Shown in pieces: positions 1 to 6,310 of a DNA stretch of 16,872 bases. Source of the DNA: Bacteroides sp. UBA939 (GTDB taxonomy: Bacteria; Bacteroidota; Bacteroidia; Bacteroidales; Bacteroidaceae); NCBI RefSeq assembly GCF_002293435.1, contig NZ_DBDF01000081.1, positions 33,156-50,027 on the forward strand, read 5' to 3'. How positions within the stretch are numbered: position 1 is the first letter of the stretch; every line of letters begins with the position of its first letter. The notes under the pieces are model-generated. The model had not been told where the DNA came from. It made no database searches and saw nothing but the letters and a program-made list of their open reading frames with translations. A program made the translations under genes and the position numbers.

Positions 1-54
1 GGCTGAGAATGCGTTATTTCTGTGGCGCAAAAGTGGTGCAATTTGACAAAACAA

Positions 55-91
55 AAACTGCAAGCATTTAATAATCAAACGCTTGCAGTTT
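55..91 (-). terminator. Chromosomal terminator left of the element, probably the original tRNA-Leu terminator
   Basis: An 11-bp perfect inverted repeat (aaactgcaagc at 55-65, gcttgcagttt at 81-91) encloses a 15-nt AT-rich loop. Read on the minus strand it is followed by a T-rich tract (TTTTTGTTTTGT), so it terminates leftward transcription. It lies 4 bp outside the left attachment repeat. Before integration it would have stood just downstream of the minus-strand tRNA-Leu gene now found at the other end of the element, so it was probably that gene's terminator. The last step is inference. Confidence 0.7.
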
Positions 92-95
92 CGCT

Positions 96-114
96 TTGTA
101 CTCGAAGCGGGACT
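96..114. repeat. Left attachment site (19-bp direct repeat of the tRNA-Leu 3' end)
   Basis: The sequence ttgtactcgaagcgggact is identical to 16752-16770, and the match ends exactly at both borders (t/a before, a/t after). Sixteen of its 19 bases are the reverse complement of the acceptor and T-stem end of tRNA-Leu. Tyrosine-recombinase elements commonly integrate into tRNA 3' ends and leave such a duplicated stub. The integrase gene starts 180 bp inside it, as expected for an element border. Confidence 0.9.
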
Positions 115-230
115 AATAATATTGCTTTTCGTTATACTCAATTTAATAGTTAATAATCTATTATACAGTGATATACAAATAAATAAAGAGCAATACAAAG
201 GTAATTGAATATAATAGAATAACAAATAAT

Positions 231-252
231 TGCCCGTAAATTTGCCCGTAAA
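231..252. repeat. Left pair of integrase arm-type sites (tgcccgtaaa x2)
   Basis: Two identical 10-mers, tgcccgtaaa, start at 231 and 243 (12-bp period). A second pair of the 9-bp core tgcccgtaa, in the same orientation, starts at 16677 and 16688 beside the right attachment site. Paired short direct repeats at both ends of an element are the classic layout of integrase arm-binding sites. The arm-site role is inferred from position; the repeats themselves are visible. Confidence 0.65.
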
Positions 253-272
253 TTTATATCTCGCTATATTTG
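241..272 (+). promoter_or_regulatory. Integrase promoter (Bacteroidales -33/-7 type)
   Basis: TTTG at 241-244 and TATATTTG at 265-272 are separated by 20 bp, which matches the Bacteroidales primary-sigma consensus (TTTG, about 19-21 bp, TAnnTTTG). A start site near 279 leaves a short leader before ATG 295. The -33 box overlaps the second arm-type repeat (243-252), so integrase bound at its arm sites could repress its own gene. That regulation is inference. Confidence 0.65.
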
Positions 273-294
273 CCATAGATAAAACTTGAAAATT

Positions 295-1764
295 ATGGCA
301 ACTTACAGATTTGAGTTAAACGACAAGCCCTCGAGGAATGGCAAGTATGCCGTTTTCCTCCGTGTGACTGTAAGCGGAAAAAGGAAAAAGCTAAAAACGA
401 GCATTGAGATAAATAGAAAATCTGATTGGAACCCTACCCCTAAAGGATCTAACTGGGTTAGACCTTCAGAGCCGAACTCCAAAGCGTGGAATGATCAGCT
501 ATCTAATATTATTGAAAAGGCTAGAGTCTCCTATGAACAACTTGCCAATAGCGGAACAGTAACTTCTGAAAGAGTAGTGAGCAGGATAAATGCGGAAGCT
601 GAAATGTTCTCTTTTATAGCTTATGCAGAAGAATATTCAAAAAGCATTTATGAATCAGGAGAGTACCGAACATACACAAAGTATATCACACTCCTGAATA
701 AGCTAAGATTCTTTATCAATGGAGTAAGGCCCGAAAGTATCCTTGCTATCCCCCGGAATGGGAAAGACCTGGAAGAATACCTCAAGAAACTAAAAAAGGA
801 TCTGCTTTTTAGTGAAATCACTTTATCTTTCCTGAATAGGTTCAAAACCTATCTAAAAAAGATACCGAACACGAAGAATTCCGAATTGACTTTGCACCAG
901 AACACCATCAGTAAACAGTTTGACAATTTCAAAAGCCTCTACAACAAAGGTCGAATAGAGCTAAGAGAAAAAGGGTTATCAATAAAAAACAACCCCTTTG
1001 ATGACTTTGAGTGCGAAACAATTGATACCAACAAAGAGAAGTTGACCTGGGAGGAGATCGAACTGCTGAAAGCATTGAAGTTGGAAGAGAATAGTTTGAT
1101 ATGGCATTCTCGAAATTGTTTCTTGTTGGCTTTTTATTGCGCTGGCATGCGAGCAGGTGACTTAATCCAATTAAGGGGAACGAATATCATACACGAGAAC
1201 GGTGATTGGCGTATAAGTTACCGCATGGACAAAACAGCAACTACGAAAGAATTATTGCTACTTCCTGAAGCCTTGGGAGTTATTTCGAAATATGTAGACC
1301 TACAAAATCGGACATCTGATTATGTGTTTCCACTATTAGACAACAATGCCAATTTTGCGAAGGCTGCCACTTGGGAGGATAAAGAACGGCTTCCGTACGA
1401 GGTCAAGAAACACCTTCTGCAGCAAGTCAATAGCAAAAACAGCCTATTGAATAAGTATCTAAACAAAATGGCAACCATGGCAGGAATCACAAAGAAAGTG
1501 AGTATGCACACAGCCCGACATTCGTTTGCCAATATCGCCCGACAGAAGAAAGCCAATGTGTACGATATTAGTAAGGCTCTGGGACATTCAAGCCTAAAGA
1601 TAACCGAGTCTTATCTTTCAAGGTTTGACACGACAAGCCAGGACGCAACGATGAAGCAGGTTTTTGAAGCGAATAGTACTGATGAAGCTAAGCTAATAAA
1701 ACAGCTCCAAGGACTTGACTCGGAGACTTTAAGAGATCTCCTCAAAAAAGTAATTAAACAATAA
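295..1764 (+). CDS. int: Tyrosine recombinase / site-specific integrase
   Basis: This 489-aa tyrosine recombinase catalyses integration and excision at the tRNA-Leu attachment site. The N-terminal ~90 residues resemble the arm-DNA-binding domain of Bacteroidales integrases, residues ~100-230 a SAM-like core-binding domain, and ~245-460 the catalytic domain. The catalytic set is complete: R286 (GMRAGD), K313, H405-x-x-R408 (HTARH), H431 (LGHSS) and Y440 (ESYL). Length and order match intact phage and ICE integrases of this phylum. A TTG codon at 286 is in frame, but ATG 295 (MATYRFEL) is preferred: it lies ~16 bp after the predicted transcription start and gives the usual N-terminus. The gene points away from the left attachment site, 180 bp from it. 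It is followed closely by the 251-aa gene and may be co-transcribed with it. Confidence 0.96.
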   Translation: MATYRFELNDKPSRNGKYAVFLRVTVSGKRKKLKTSIEINRKSDWNPTPKGSNWVRPSEPNSKAWNDQLSNIIEKARVSYEQLANSGTVTSERVVSRINAEAEMFSFIAYAEEYSKSIYESGEYRTYTKYITLLNKLRFFINGVRPESILAIPRNGKDLEEYLKKLKKDLLFSEITLSFLNRFKTYLKKIPNTKNSELTLHQNTISKQFDNFKSLYNKGRIELREKGLSIKNNPFDDFECETIDTNKEKLTWEEIELLKALKLEENSLIWHSRNCFLLAFYCAGMRAGDLIQLRGTNIIHENGDWRISYRMDKTATTKELLLLPEALGVISKYVDLQNRTSDYVFPLLDNNANFAKAATWEDKERLPYEVKKHLLQQVNSKNSLLNKYLNKMATMAGITKKVSMHTARHSFANIARQKKANVYDISKALGHSSLKITESYLSRFDTTSQDATMKQVFEANSTDEAKLIKQLQGLDSETLRDLLKKVIKQ

Positions 1765-1777
1765 TATAGAAACAGAT

Positions 1778-2533
1778 ATGACATTTACGAAAAATCAAGA
1801 AGTAGAATTTGAGGTTTTATGTAGTAGATACGGATATACATCTATACTCAACGACAAAAAAACATTCATGTTATTCAGTCTTTTTACAAGCAAAGATGAC
1901 TGGAAGGATTTAGTTATCGGTAACAATCTAAAAATCGCTCTATTCATTAAGTTCCTAAAAAGTTGTGCAGGAAATGGTATACAGCTAATCGGCACGGTGA
2001 GTAATCCGGAAAAAGGAGAAGTGAAAGGAACTGTTAAGAAGTTCGTCTTAGATGACGAGCTTCTGCTGGATAACATTTATCTGTTGGCTAACACTTTACT
2101 TGAAGCCAACTCAGACGGATTTTATCAATACGAATTCGGCTGGGAGTACAAAGATAAAATTCAATATAAAGAAGGGATTGCCCCGGTCTATGAAATCCAG
2201 GAGGATCCTTTCTATACAGAGCCATACACCGATGAAGAATTGAATACAATAACAGCTTACGAATTAAGCAAAGAGAAAAAAAATGTCCTATCCCCAAATG
2301 CATTAATCGGAAAGCGGCTCAGTTTCATATACAATGCTTTATCTCAAAAAAACATATTTGGTAATAGCGCAAGAGGTGAAAAGACAAAAGAATACTGTTT
2401 TTTCTACGACTACCTTGTTATAATAGGAAAAACGAATAACATAGGAGCTGAGTATTCAGGAAGTGTCGGAAAGGAAAAATACACTAATGTAAAGAACTGG
2501 ATAAACGCATATCAAAACCATACCGGAAAATAG
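1778..2533 (+). CDS. Hypothetical protein downstream of integrase
   Basis: I do not recognise this 251-aa protein. It is soluble-looking, with no signal peptide and no clear membrane segment. It is rich in aromatic residues and lysine, with an acidic middle section (residues ~125-170). The C-terminal ~75 residues (from about NALIGKRLSF to the end) look like a compact folded domain. It starts 13 bp after the integrase stop, so the two are probably one transcript that ends at the hairpin at 2557-2597. Position next to the integrase would suit a role in recombination control or establishment, but nothing in the sequence proves it. The intact frame and normal codon use support a real gene. Confidence 0.8.
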   Translation: MTFTKNQEVEFEVLCSRYGYTSILNDKKTFMLFSLFTSKDDWKDLVIGNNLKIALFIKFLKSCAGNGIQLIGTVSNPEKGEVKGTVKKFVLDDELLLDNIYLLANTLLEANSDGFYQYEFGWEYKDKIQYKEGIAPVYEIQEDPFYTEPYTDEELNTITAYELSKEKKNVLSPNALIGKRLSFIYNALSQKNIFGNSARGEKTKEYCFFYDYLVIIGKTNNIGAEYSGSVGKEKYTNVKNWINAYQNHTGK

Positions 2534-2540
2534 CAGTATT

Positions 2541-2600
2541 GATTTGGGTAAATATTTAGGGTAAAAAAGTAGGGTATACCCCCGAAATTTTACCCTATTT
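2541..2600 (+). terminator. Hairpin terminator inside a GGGTA box array (possible operator or iterons)
   Basis: A 10-bp stem (tagggtaaaa 2557-2566, ttttacccta 2588-2597) is followed by a T-rich stretch, which suits termination of the integrase transcript. The same region holds GGGTA boxes at 2546, 2559 and 2572, exactly 13 bp apart, plus inverted copies at 2577-2581 and 2591-2595. The third box is half of a perfect palindrome, gggtataccc (2572-2581). A simple terminator does not need three phased boxes, so a protein-binding array upstream of the replication module is an alternative or additional reading. Confidence 0.55.
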
Positions 2601-2677
2601 TCTTTTTCCACAGAATCCAAAGAAATTCATTCCCTTTGCATCAGAGAATCAATAACAGATAATTATTATTCAAAAAT

Positions 2678-2995
2678 ATGATGCAAATGGCAAATGAGAG
2701 TAATGCAGCCACTCCGCTGACAATGGCAGTAGTCCCACAGTCATTTCTTGATGGATTGATAGGCGAAGTAAGAGAAGTAAAGAACCTTCTTCGGAAAAAA
2801 TCAGAAGAAGAAGTAAACAACCAATGGGTGGAGTCTGCTCAAGCAAGAAAAATGCTCGGAGTATCTGCCAAGACATGGCAAACCTATCGAGATGAAAGAA
2901 GAATTCCCTTCAGCCAGTTCGGACGAAAAATCTACGTAAAGAGAGCTGACTTGGAAAAGTTCATGGCAGATCATTATATCTCTGCTGACAAATGA
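2678..2995 (+). CDS. Helix-turn-helix (excisionase/MerR-like, HTH_17 type) DNA-binding protein
   Basis: This 105-aa protein has a flexible N-terminus, an amphipathic coiled-coil-like helix (~25-47), and a MerR/excisionase-type winged helix at ~50-96. The pattern is QWVESAQARKMLGVS, then a turn, then the wing RRIPFSQFGRKIYV and the helix ADLEKFM. Such proteins are frequent in Bacteroidales mobile elements as excision factors, replication initiators or early regulators. It is the first gene after the GGGTA array and heads the replication module, so it is a candidate ligand of that array. Two ATGs stand in tandem at 2678 and 2681, and 2687 is also possible. Which role it plays (Xis, initiator or regulator) cannot be decided from sequence alone. 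Confidence 0.8.
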   Translation: MMQMANESNAATPLTMAVVPQSFLDGLIGEVREVKNLLRKKSEEEVNNQWVESAQARKMLGVSAKTWQTYRDERRIPFSQFGRKIYVKRADLEKFMADHYISADK

Positions 2996-3011
2996 GAAAG
3001 GAGTTACCCTT

Positions 3012-3281
3012 ATGACTAAGCAAAAGAACAACTCCAAATTTCTTAGGAACGATTACATTGGCAAATGTACTGATCCCTCACGACTTATCCAATCAGTCAG
3101 AAAGTTATTTTCATCCGGTGGCAAGTTTACCGCTAAAGAACTCAACTCTTTGGCTGGGACGAATGATGCCCGAAAGATTATCTCTGTTCTTCGCAATAAA
3201 GAAGGCTGGAAGATAGAGGACTGCCAGTTGTCCGATGGGCGCAAGCTCTATTGGTTAGCAGGGAAAGGAGGTGAAGAATGA
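3012..3281 (+). CDS. Small winged-helix-like protein
   Basis: This 89-aa basic protein is not assigned to a named family. Residues ~38-83 (GKFTAKELNSLAGTNDARKI, then VLRNKEGW, then GRKLYWL) read like a small winged helix: two helices of an HTH followed by a beta-hairpin. A DNA-binding role in replication or early control is therefore plausible. It lies 16 bp after the HTH gene, and its last codons overlap the next gene by 4 bp (ATGA), which indicates translational coupling. A good Shine-Dalgarno (AAAGGAGG) for the next gene lies inside its end. Confidence 0.72.
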   Translation: MTKQKNNSKFLRNDYIGKCTDPSRLIQSVRKLFSSGGKFTAKELNSLAGTNDARKIISVLRNKEGWKIEDCQLSDGRKLYWLAGKGGEE

Positions 3282-3502
3282 ACGATGCAGACTATAAGCT
3301 TTATCAGGAAATCATGAATGCTCTTTCATATAGAAGCTTTGTAAAAGTAAATACAGCAGTTGCTAATTATGTCTTTTCATTAAAAGAACCGAACATAAGA
3401 GGTAGCCGGAAAGATACTTTTGAAAAATTGCGCCCAATATTAAATAGATGGAGAGATGAGTTTCGGAGACTGAAAAAAGAAATGGAGGAGGAAAATGGAT
3501 AA
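3278..3502 (+). CDS. Small hypothetical protein of the replication module
   Basis: This 74-aa highly charged, mainly helical protein has no recognised family. It overlaps the preceding gene by 4 bp and the following DUF6291-type gene by 8 bp, and it has a strong Shine-Dalgarno (ggaggtg) just upstream. The tight overlaps place it in the same transcript as the replication genes. The C-terminus (RRLKKEMEEENG) is a charged helix; the purine-rich DNA encoding it also serves as the ribosome-binding site of the next gene. Confidence 0.68.
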   Translation: MNDADYKLYQEIMNALSYRSFVKVNTAVANYVFSLKEPNIRGSRKDTFEKLRPILNRWRDEFRRLKKEMEEENG

Positions 3503-4142
3503 GAATAGTATTCTATTGTACGCATCCGACTATGAGGCTATCAAGGATTTATCTTTAGAAGATAAAGGGATGCTATTCGATGCTATTTTTGAATATTCAT
3601 CAACTGGGAGCGTTAATGAATTACCGCCTATCGTTCTTTTAGCCTTCAAGTTTTTTCGGATACACATAGACGAAAACAATAAAAAGTGGAATGAAATCAA
3701 AGCCAAACGGAAAGAGGCTGGAAGTAAAGGAGGGGGAGCAAAAGCTAAGCAAAATGTAGCAAACGTAGCAAATGCTAAAAGTGCTAAGCAAAATGTAGCA
3801 AACGTAGCTGTTAATGTAAATGATAATGTAAATGATAATATCTCTCTCTATCGAGAGAGTATGAGAGAGGGAAATTTCAATTCTCAATCAATAAAACAGC
3901 AGCTATTATCTGACGAGAGTTGGAAAGAATCTGCTTGTATGCAATCTACATTAGGGGTATCTTTCATGTCGATGTTTCCCGAACAGATAGACAAGTTCAT
4001 CGCCTATATTGTCTCAATCGGAGAAGAGCAAACGATATCCAACCTGTCTGACGCTAAAAGGAGGTTTACCTATTGGTGGCAAAATCACGGAAGAAAGGAG
4101 GTACAAAGTGAAAACAAGCAAGAATATATCATCCCCGATTAA
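3495..4142 (+). CDS. DUF6291-like phage replication protein with internal DNA repeats
   Basis: This 215-aa protein's N-terminus (~1-75; YASDYEAIKDLSLEDKGMLF, then AIFEYSSTG, then AFKFFRIHID) matches the pattern I associate with DUF6291 proteins of Bacteroidales phages. These sit beside the helicase and are thought to act in replication initiation. Residues ~80-120 are a low-complexity linker (AKQNVANVAN repeated, then NVNDNVND). A C-terminal domain (~135-205) ends in a WWQNHG segment, as in DnaD or helicase-loader-like tails. The linker DNA carries two exact 26-bp repeats and a tandem 12-bp repeat, so the gene may contain the origin, as lambda O does. The strong SD (ggaggagg) overlaps the previous gene. 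It overlaps the helicase start by 35 bp. Confidence 0.78.
   Translation: MDKNSILLYASDYEAIKDLSLEDKGMLFDAIFEYSSTGSVNELPPIVLLAFKFFRIHIDENNKKWNEIKAKRKEAGSKGGGAKAKQNVANVANAKSAKQNVANVAVNVNDNVNDNISLYRESMREGNFNSQSIKQQLLSDESWKESACMQSTLGVSFMSMFPEQIDKFIAYIVSIGEEQTISNLSDAKRRFTYWWQNHGRKEVQSENKQEYIIPD
3744..3859 (+). repeat. Intragenic repeat cluster, candidate replication origin
   Basis: Two identical 26-bp copies (3744-3769 and 3783-3808) are spaced 39 bp apart. They are followed by two tandem copies of aatgtaaatgat (3813-3836) and a 7-bp-stem hairpin (CTCTCTC 3842-3848, loop TATC, GAGAGAG 3853-3859). All lie inside the replication-protein gene just upstream of the helicase gene. Iterons inside an initiator gene next to the helicase gene are established for lambda; origin function here is inference. 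Confidence 0.5.
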
Positions 4143-5520
4143 AGGTATGCCTAATGCGCCGGAAGCGGAACAAGCCCTCATAGGAGCACTTCTTGGATTC
4201 GGTGGAGGAAAAGTGTTTGATGCTATATCACCGGACGTGAACAAGGAAATGTTCTACGACAGCCGGTATTCCGGAATTTACGAGGCTGTACAGAACCTCA
4301 TAGCCAAAAATAAACCTTGTGACATCGTTTCGGTAACGTCTGAAATACGTTCTCTGGGAAAGATAGAGGAAATACCTCCTCACTTCATAGCCGACACATC
4401 GAGCCACGGATATGATTCATCCCATGCTGTAGAACATGCCCTCATGGTAAAGCAAAAATATCTCCAGCGAAAAGCTATCGAGTTATCGCATATTCTCCAG
4501 CAACAGGCTTACGATGACACGGAAGATATCGGCGACGTTCTTTTCAAGGCCGGGAATGGGTTAGAGCAATTACAGCAAGACCTGATCGGGAAAGATGAGG
4601 CTCAATCGTTCAAAGATATCGCCGTGTCGGCTATGAAGGGCATAGAAAGGAAAATGGGGTTATTCGCAAGCGGTAAGCAAACCGGAATAACGACAGGATT
4701 GCAGGATTTGAATAATCGTACTTCCGGATGGCGTGGCGGGGAATTGGTAGTATTGGCAGCTCGTCCGGCAATGGGAAAAACGGCTATCTCCCTCCACTTC
4801 ACCAAGTCAGCGGCAAAACAAGGGATACCGGTAGTTGTGTTCTCCCTTGAAATGGATTCTAACAGTCTGTTTGAGCGCCTGATTGCTTCTGAATCCAACG
4901 TTCACCCCAATAAGCTAAAGTCCGGTGATATCAACCAGGAAGAACTGCAAGACATTTATCATGCGGCCGGAAACACCCTGTATAATCTACCTATCTCGAT
5001 AGATGATAATGCCTCCATAAACATGGGATATATTCGCTCTATATGTCGTCTACTGCATAGACAGGGTAAATGTGGAATGGTGATAATTGACTACCTGCAG
5101 CTTATTGCAGAGAGTTCAAACGGGCAACGGAACCGTGAGCAAGAAATATCCCGCATGAGTAGAGAGACAAAAATCATCGCTAAAGAACTGAATGTTCCCG
5201 TTATATTGCTATCTCAACTAAATCGGGAAGTCGACAAACGCCAGGATAAAAAGCCGATTCTTGCCGATCTCCGTGAAAGTGGGGCCATTGAACAAGACGC
5301 AGATATGGTTATTTTCGTTCACAGGCCGGAATATTACGGCATCAGCCTTAAAGACTCGTCAGGACATGAGATTGAGAACTACGGTGAACTAATCATCGCC
5401 AAGCATCGAAACGGTGAAGTAGGGATGGTTAAATTCAAGCATAACGGCACATTAACGAAAATATTCGATTATGATATGAGAGGCTATGTAGATGTTGTAC
5501 CTGATAATAACCCCTTTTAA
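4108..5520 (+). CDS. dnaB: Replicative DNA helicase, DnaB family
   Basis: This 470-aa hexameric 5'-3' DNA helicase would unwind the element's DNA during replication. The N-terminal domain begins PNAPEAEQALIGALLG (~14-29), typical of DnaB-N. The RecA-like C-terminal domain carries Walker A (ARPAMGKT, ~217-225), Walker B (MVIIDYLQL, ~324-332), a sensor region (LLSQLNREVDKR) and the ESGAIEQDAD motif. The frame is open upstream to a TTG at 4009, but GTG 4108 is preferred. An AAAGGAGG Shine-Dalgarno (4094-4101) stands 6 nt before it, and the upstream residues do not look like DnaB. It overlaps the replication protein gene by 35 bp, so the two are probably coupled. The length is usual for a phage-borne DnaB. 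Confidence 0.94.
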   Translation: MKTSKNISSPIKGMPNAPEAEQALIGALLGFGGGKVFDAISPDVNKEMFYDSRYSGIYEAVQNLIAKNKPCDIVSVTSEIRSLGKIEEIPPHFIADTSSHGYDSSHAVEHALMVKQKYLQRKAIELSHILQQQAYDDTEDIGDVLFKAGNGLEQLQQDLIGKDEAQSFKDIAVSAMKGIERKMGLFASGKQTGITTGLQDLNNRTSGWRGGELVVLAARPAMGKTAISLHFTKSAAKQGIPVVVFSLEMDSNSLFERLIASESNVHPNKLKSGDINQEELQDIYHAAGNTLYNLPISIDDNASINMGYIRSICRLLHRQGKCGMVIIDYLQLIAESSNGQRNREQEISRMSRETKIIAKELNVPVILLSQLNREVDKRQDKKPILADLRESGAIEQDADMVIFVHRPEYYGISLKDSSGHEIENYGELIIAKHRNGEVGMVKFKHNGTLTKIFDYDMRGYVDVVPDNNPF

Positions 5521-5523
5521 CGC

Positions 5524-5907
5524 ATGGAAACAGAAACTATATACGGTCAAGTGATTGCCAAGGCCAACAGCTACATGGCAGTGCCAGGAAAGAACGGTAC
5601 CAAACGGATCATCAAAGACGAAAAGATACGGGCTTATGAAAAGTCTTTCATTCAGCAATGCAAAACGTATCGAAATAAGTGCATTTCAAGCCGTTTCCGG
5701 CTATTTGTTCGTGTCTGGCATAGTTCGCCTCGTTTCGACTTGGATAATAGCCTAAAAACGCTCTTAGACTGTCTCCAGTCGGTTAACGCAATTACAGATG
5801 ATAATCTATGCTTTCAGATTGAGGCGGAGAAGCACATAGACAAGTATCACCCCCGAATTGAATTCGCAATACTGGAGGTGAATGAACAGAAAAATATTTT
5901 TCAATAA
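5524..5907 (+). CDS. rusA: RusA family crossover junction endodeoxyribonuclease
   Basis: This 127-aa Holliday-junction resolvase would cut four-way junctions made during replication or recombination of the element. The RusA signature is clear: FDLDNSLKTLLDCLQ with D72, D74, N75, K78 and D82, then ITDD (D92, D93) and a downstream lysine, K103, in the AEKH segment. These are the positions of the metal-binding aspartates and conserved lysine in the family. The length matches RusA (~120 aa). It starts 3 bp after the helicase stop and closes the replication block. Confidence 0.9.
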   Translation: METETIYGQVIAKANSYMAVPGKNGTKRIIKDEKIRAYEKSFIQQCKTYRNKCISSRFRLFVRVWHSSPRFDLDNSLKTLLDCLQSVNAITDDNLCFQIEAEKHIDKYHPRIEFAILEVNEQKNIFQ

Positions 5908-5923
5908 TCAAAAATTAAAAATC

Positions 5924-6298
5924 ATGAAGAATAACATTTTAAGTTTATCTGATGGTGTGATAGGTAGTATATTCAGAGAACTATATTCAGAATATGAAAA
6001 GAATCTGCGGAACATGTTCAACGATTCCACTACGGAAATATCAATAACACCCCGACAAGTAGTAGAAGTACTACACCGTCGTGGATTGAGTGAATATGCC
6101 ACTCAGATTTATATCGCTTTCTATGGTTTCTATTTAGGCTTTCAGCATAAATCTTCCAAGGAAGTGTATAGTGAAGTCAACGGATTGATTGCAGCTTACC
6201 GGATGGCTGATGAACTTGGAACTGATGTATCAGAGATTAATCCACAGAAGGCATTGGAATATTATCAGAATTGTAATTGTAAGGAGTTTAGCAAATAG
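5924..6298 (+). CDS. Hypothetical protein before the tape measure gene
   Basis: This 124-aa, mainly helical, acidic protein is of unrecognised family. An earlier ATG at 5882 is in frame and would overlap rusA by 26 bp, but its GGAGG sits only 3 nt upstream. ATG 5924 follows an A-rich leader typical of Bacteroidales starts and gives a more natural N-terminus (MKNNILSLSDGVIG). The stop codon overlaps the AGGAGG Shine-Dalgarno of the tape measure gene, so translation is probably linked. In tailed phages the slot before the tape measure holds tail-assembly chaperones; I see no specific similarity or -1 frameshift signal to support that here. Confidence 0.75.
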   Translation: MKNNILSLSDGVIGSIFRELYSEYEKNLRNMFNDSTTEISITPRQVVEVLHRRGLSEYATQIYIAFYGFYLGFQHKSSKEVYSEVNGLIAAYRMADELGTDVSEINPQKALEYYQNCNCKEFSK

Positions 6299-6310
6299 GA
6301 GGTAGATAAT

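Noticed and set aside
286..294. TTG start three codons before the integrase ATG
   Set aside because: ATG 295 gives the usual integrase N-terminus and fits the predicted promoter; TTG starts are rare.
3744..3836. CRISPR-like repeat and spacer pattern
   Set aside because: Only two 26-bp copies with a 13-bp gap inside an open reading frame, no cas genes; better explained as iterons or repeated linker codons.
4009..4107. Upstream extension of the DnaB gene from a TTG at 4009
   Set aside because: It overlaps the preceding gene by 134 bp and gives residues unlike DnaB. GTG 4108 has an AAAGGAGG ribosome-binding site at proper distance.
5882..5923. Earlier start at 5882 for the 124-aa gene
   Set aside because: The Shine-Dalgarno is only 3 nt from that ATG and the added residues look like translated A-rich leader.
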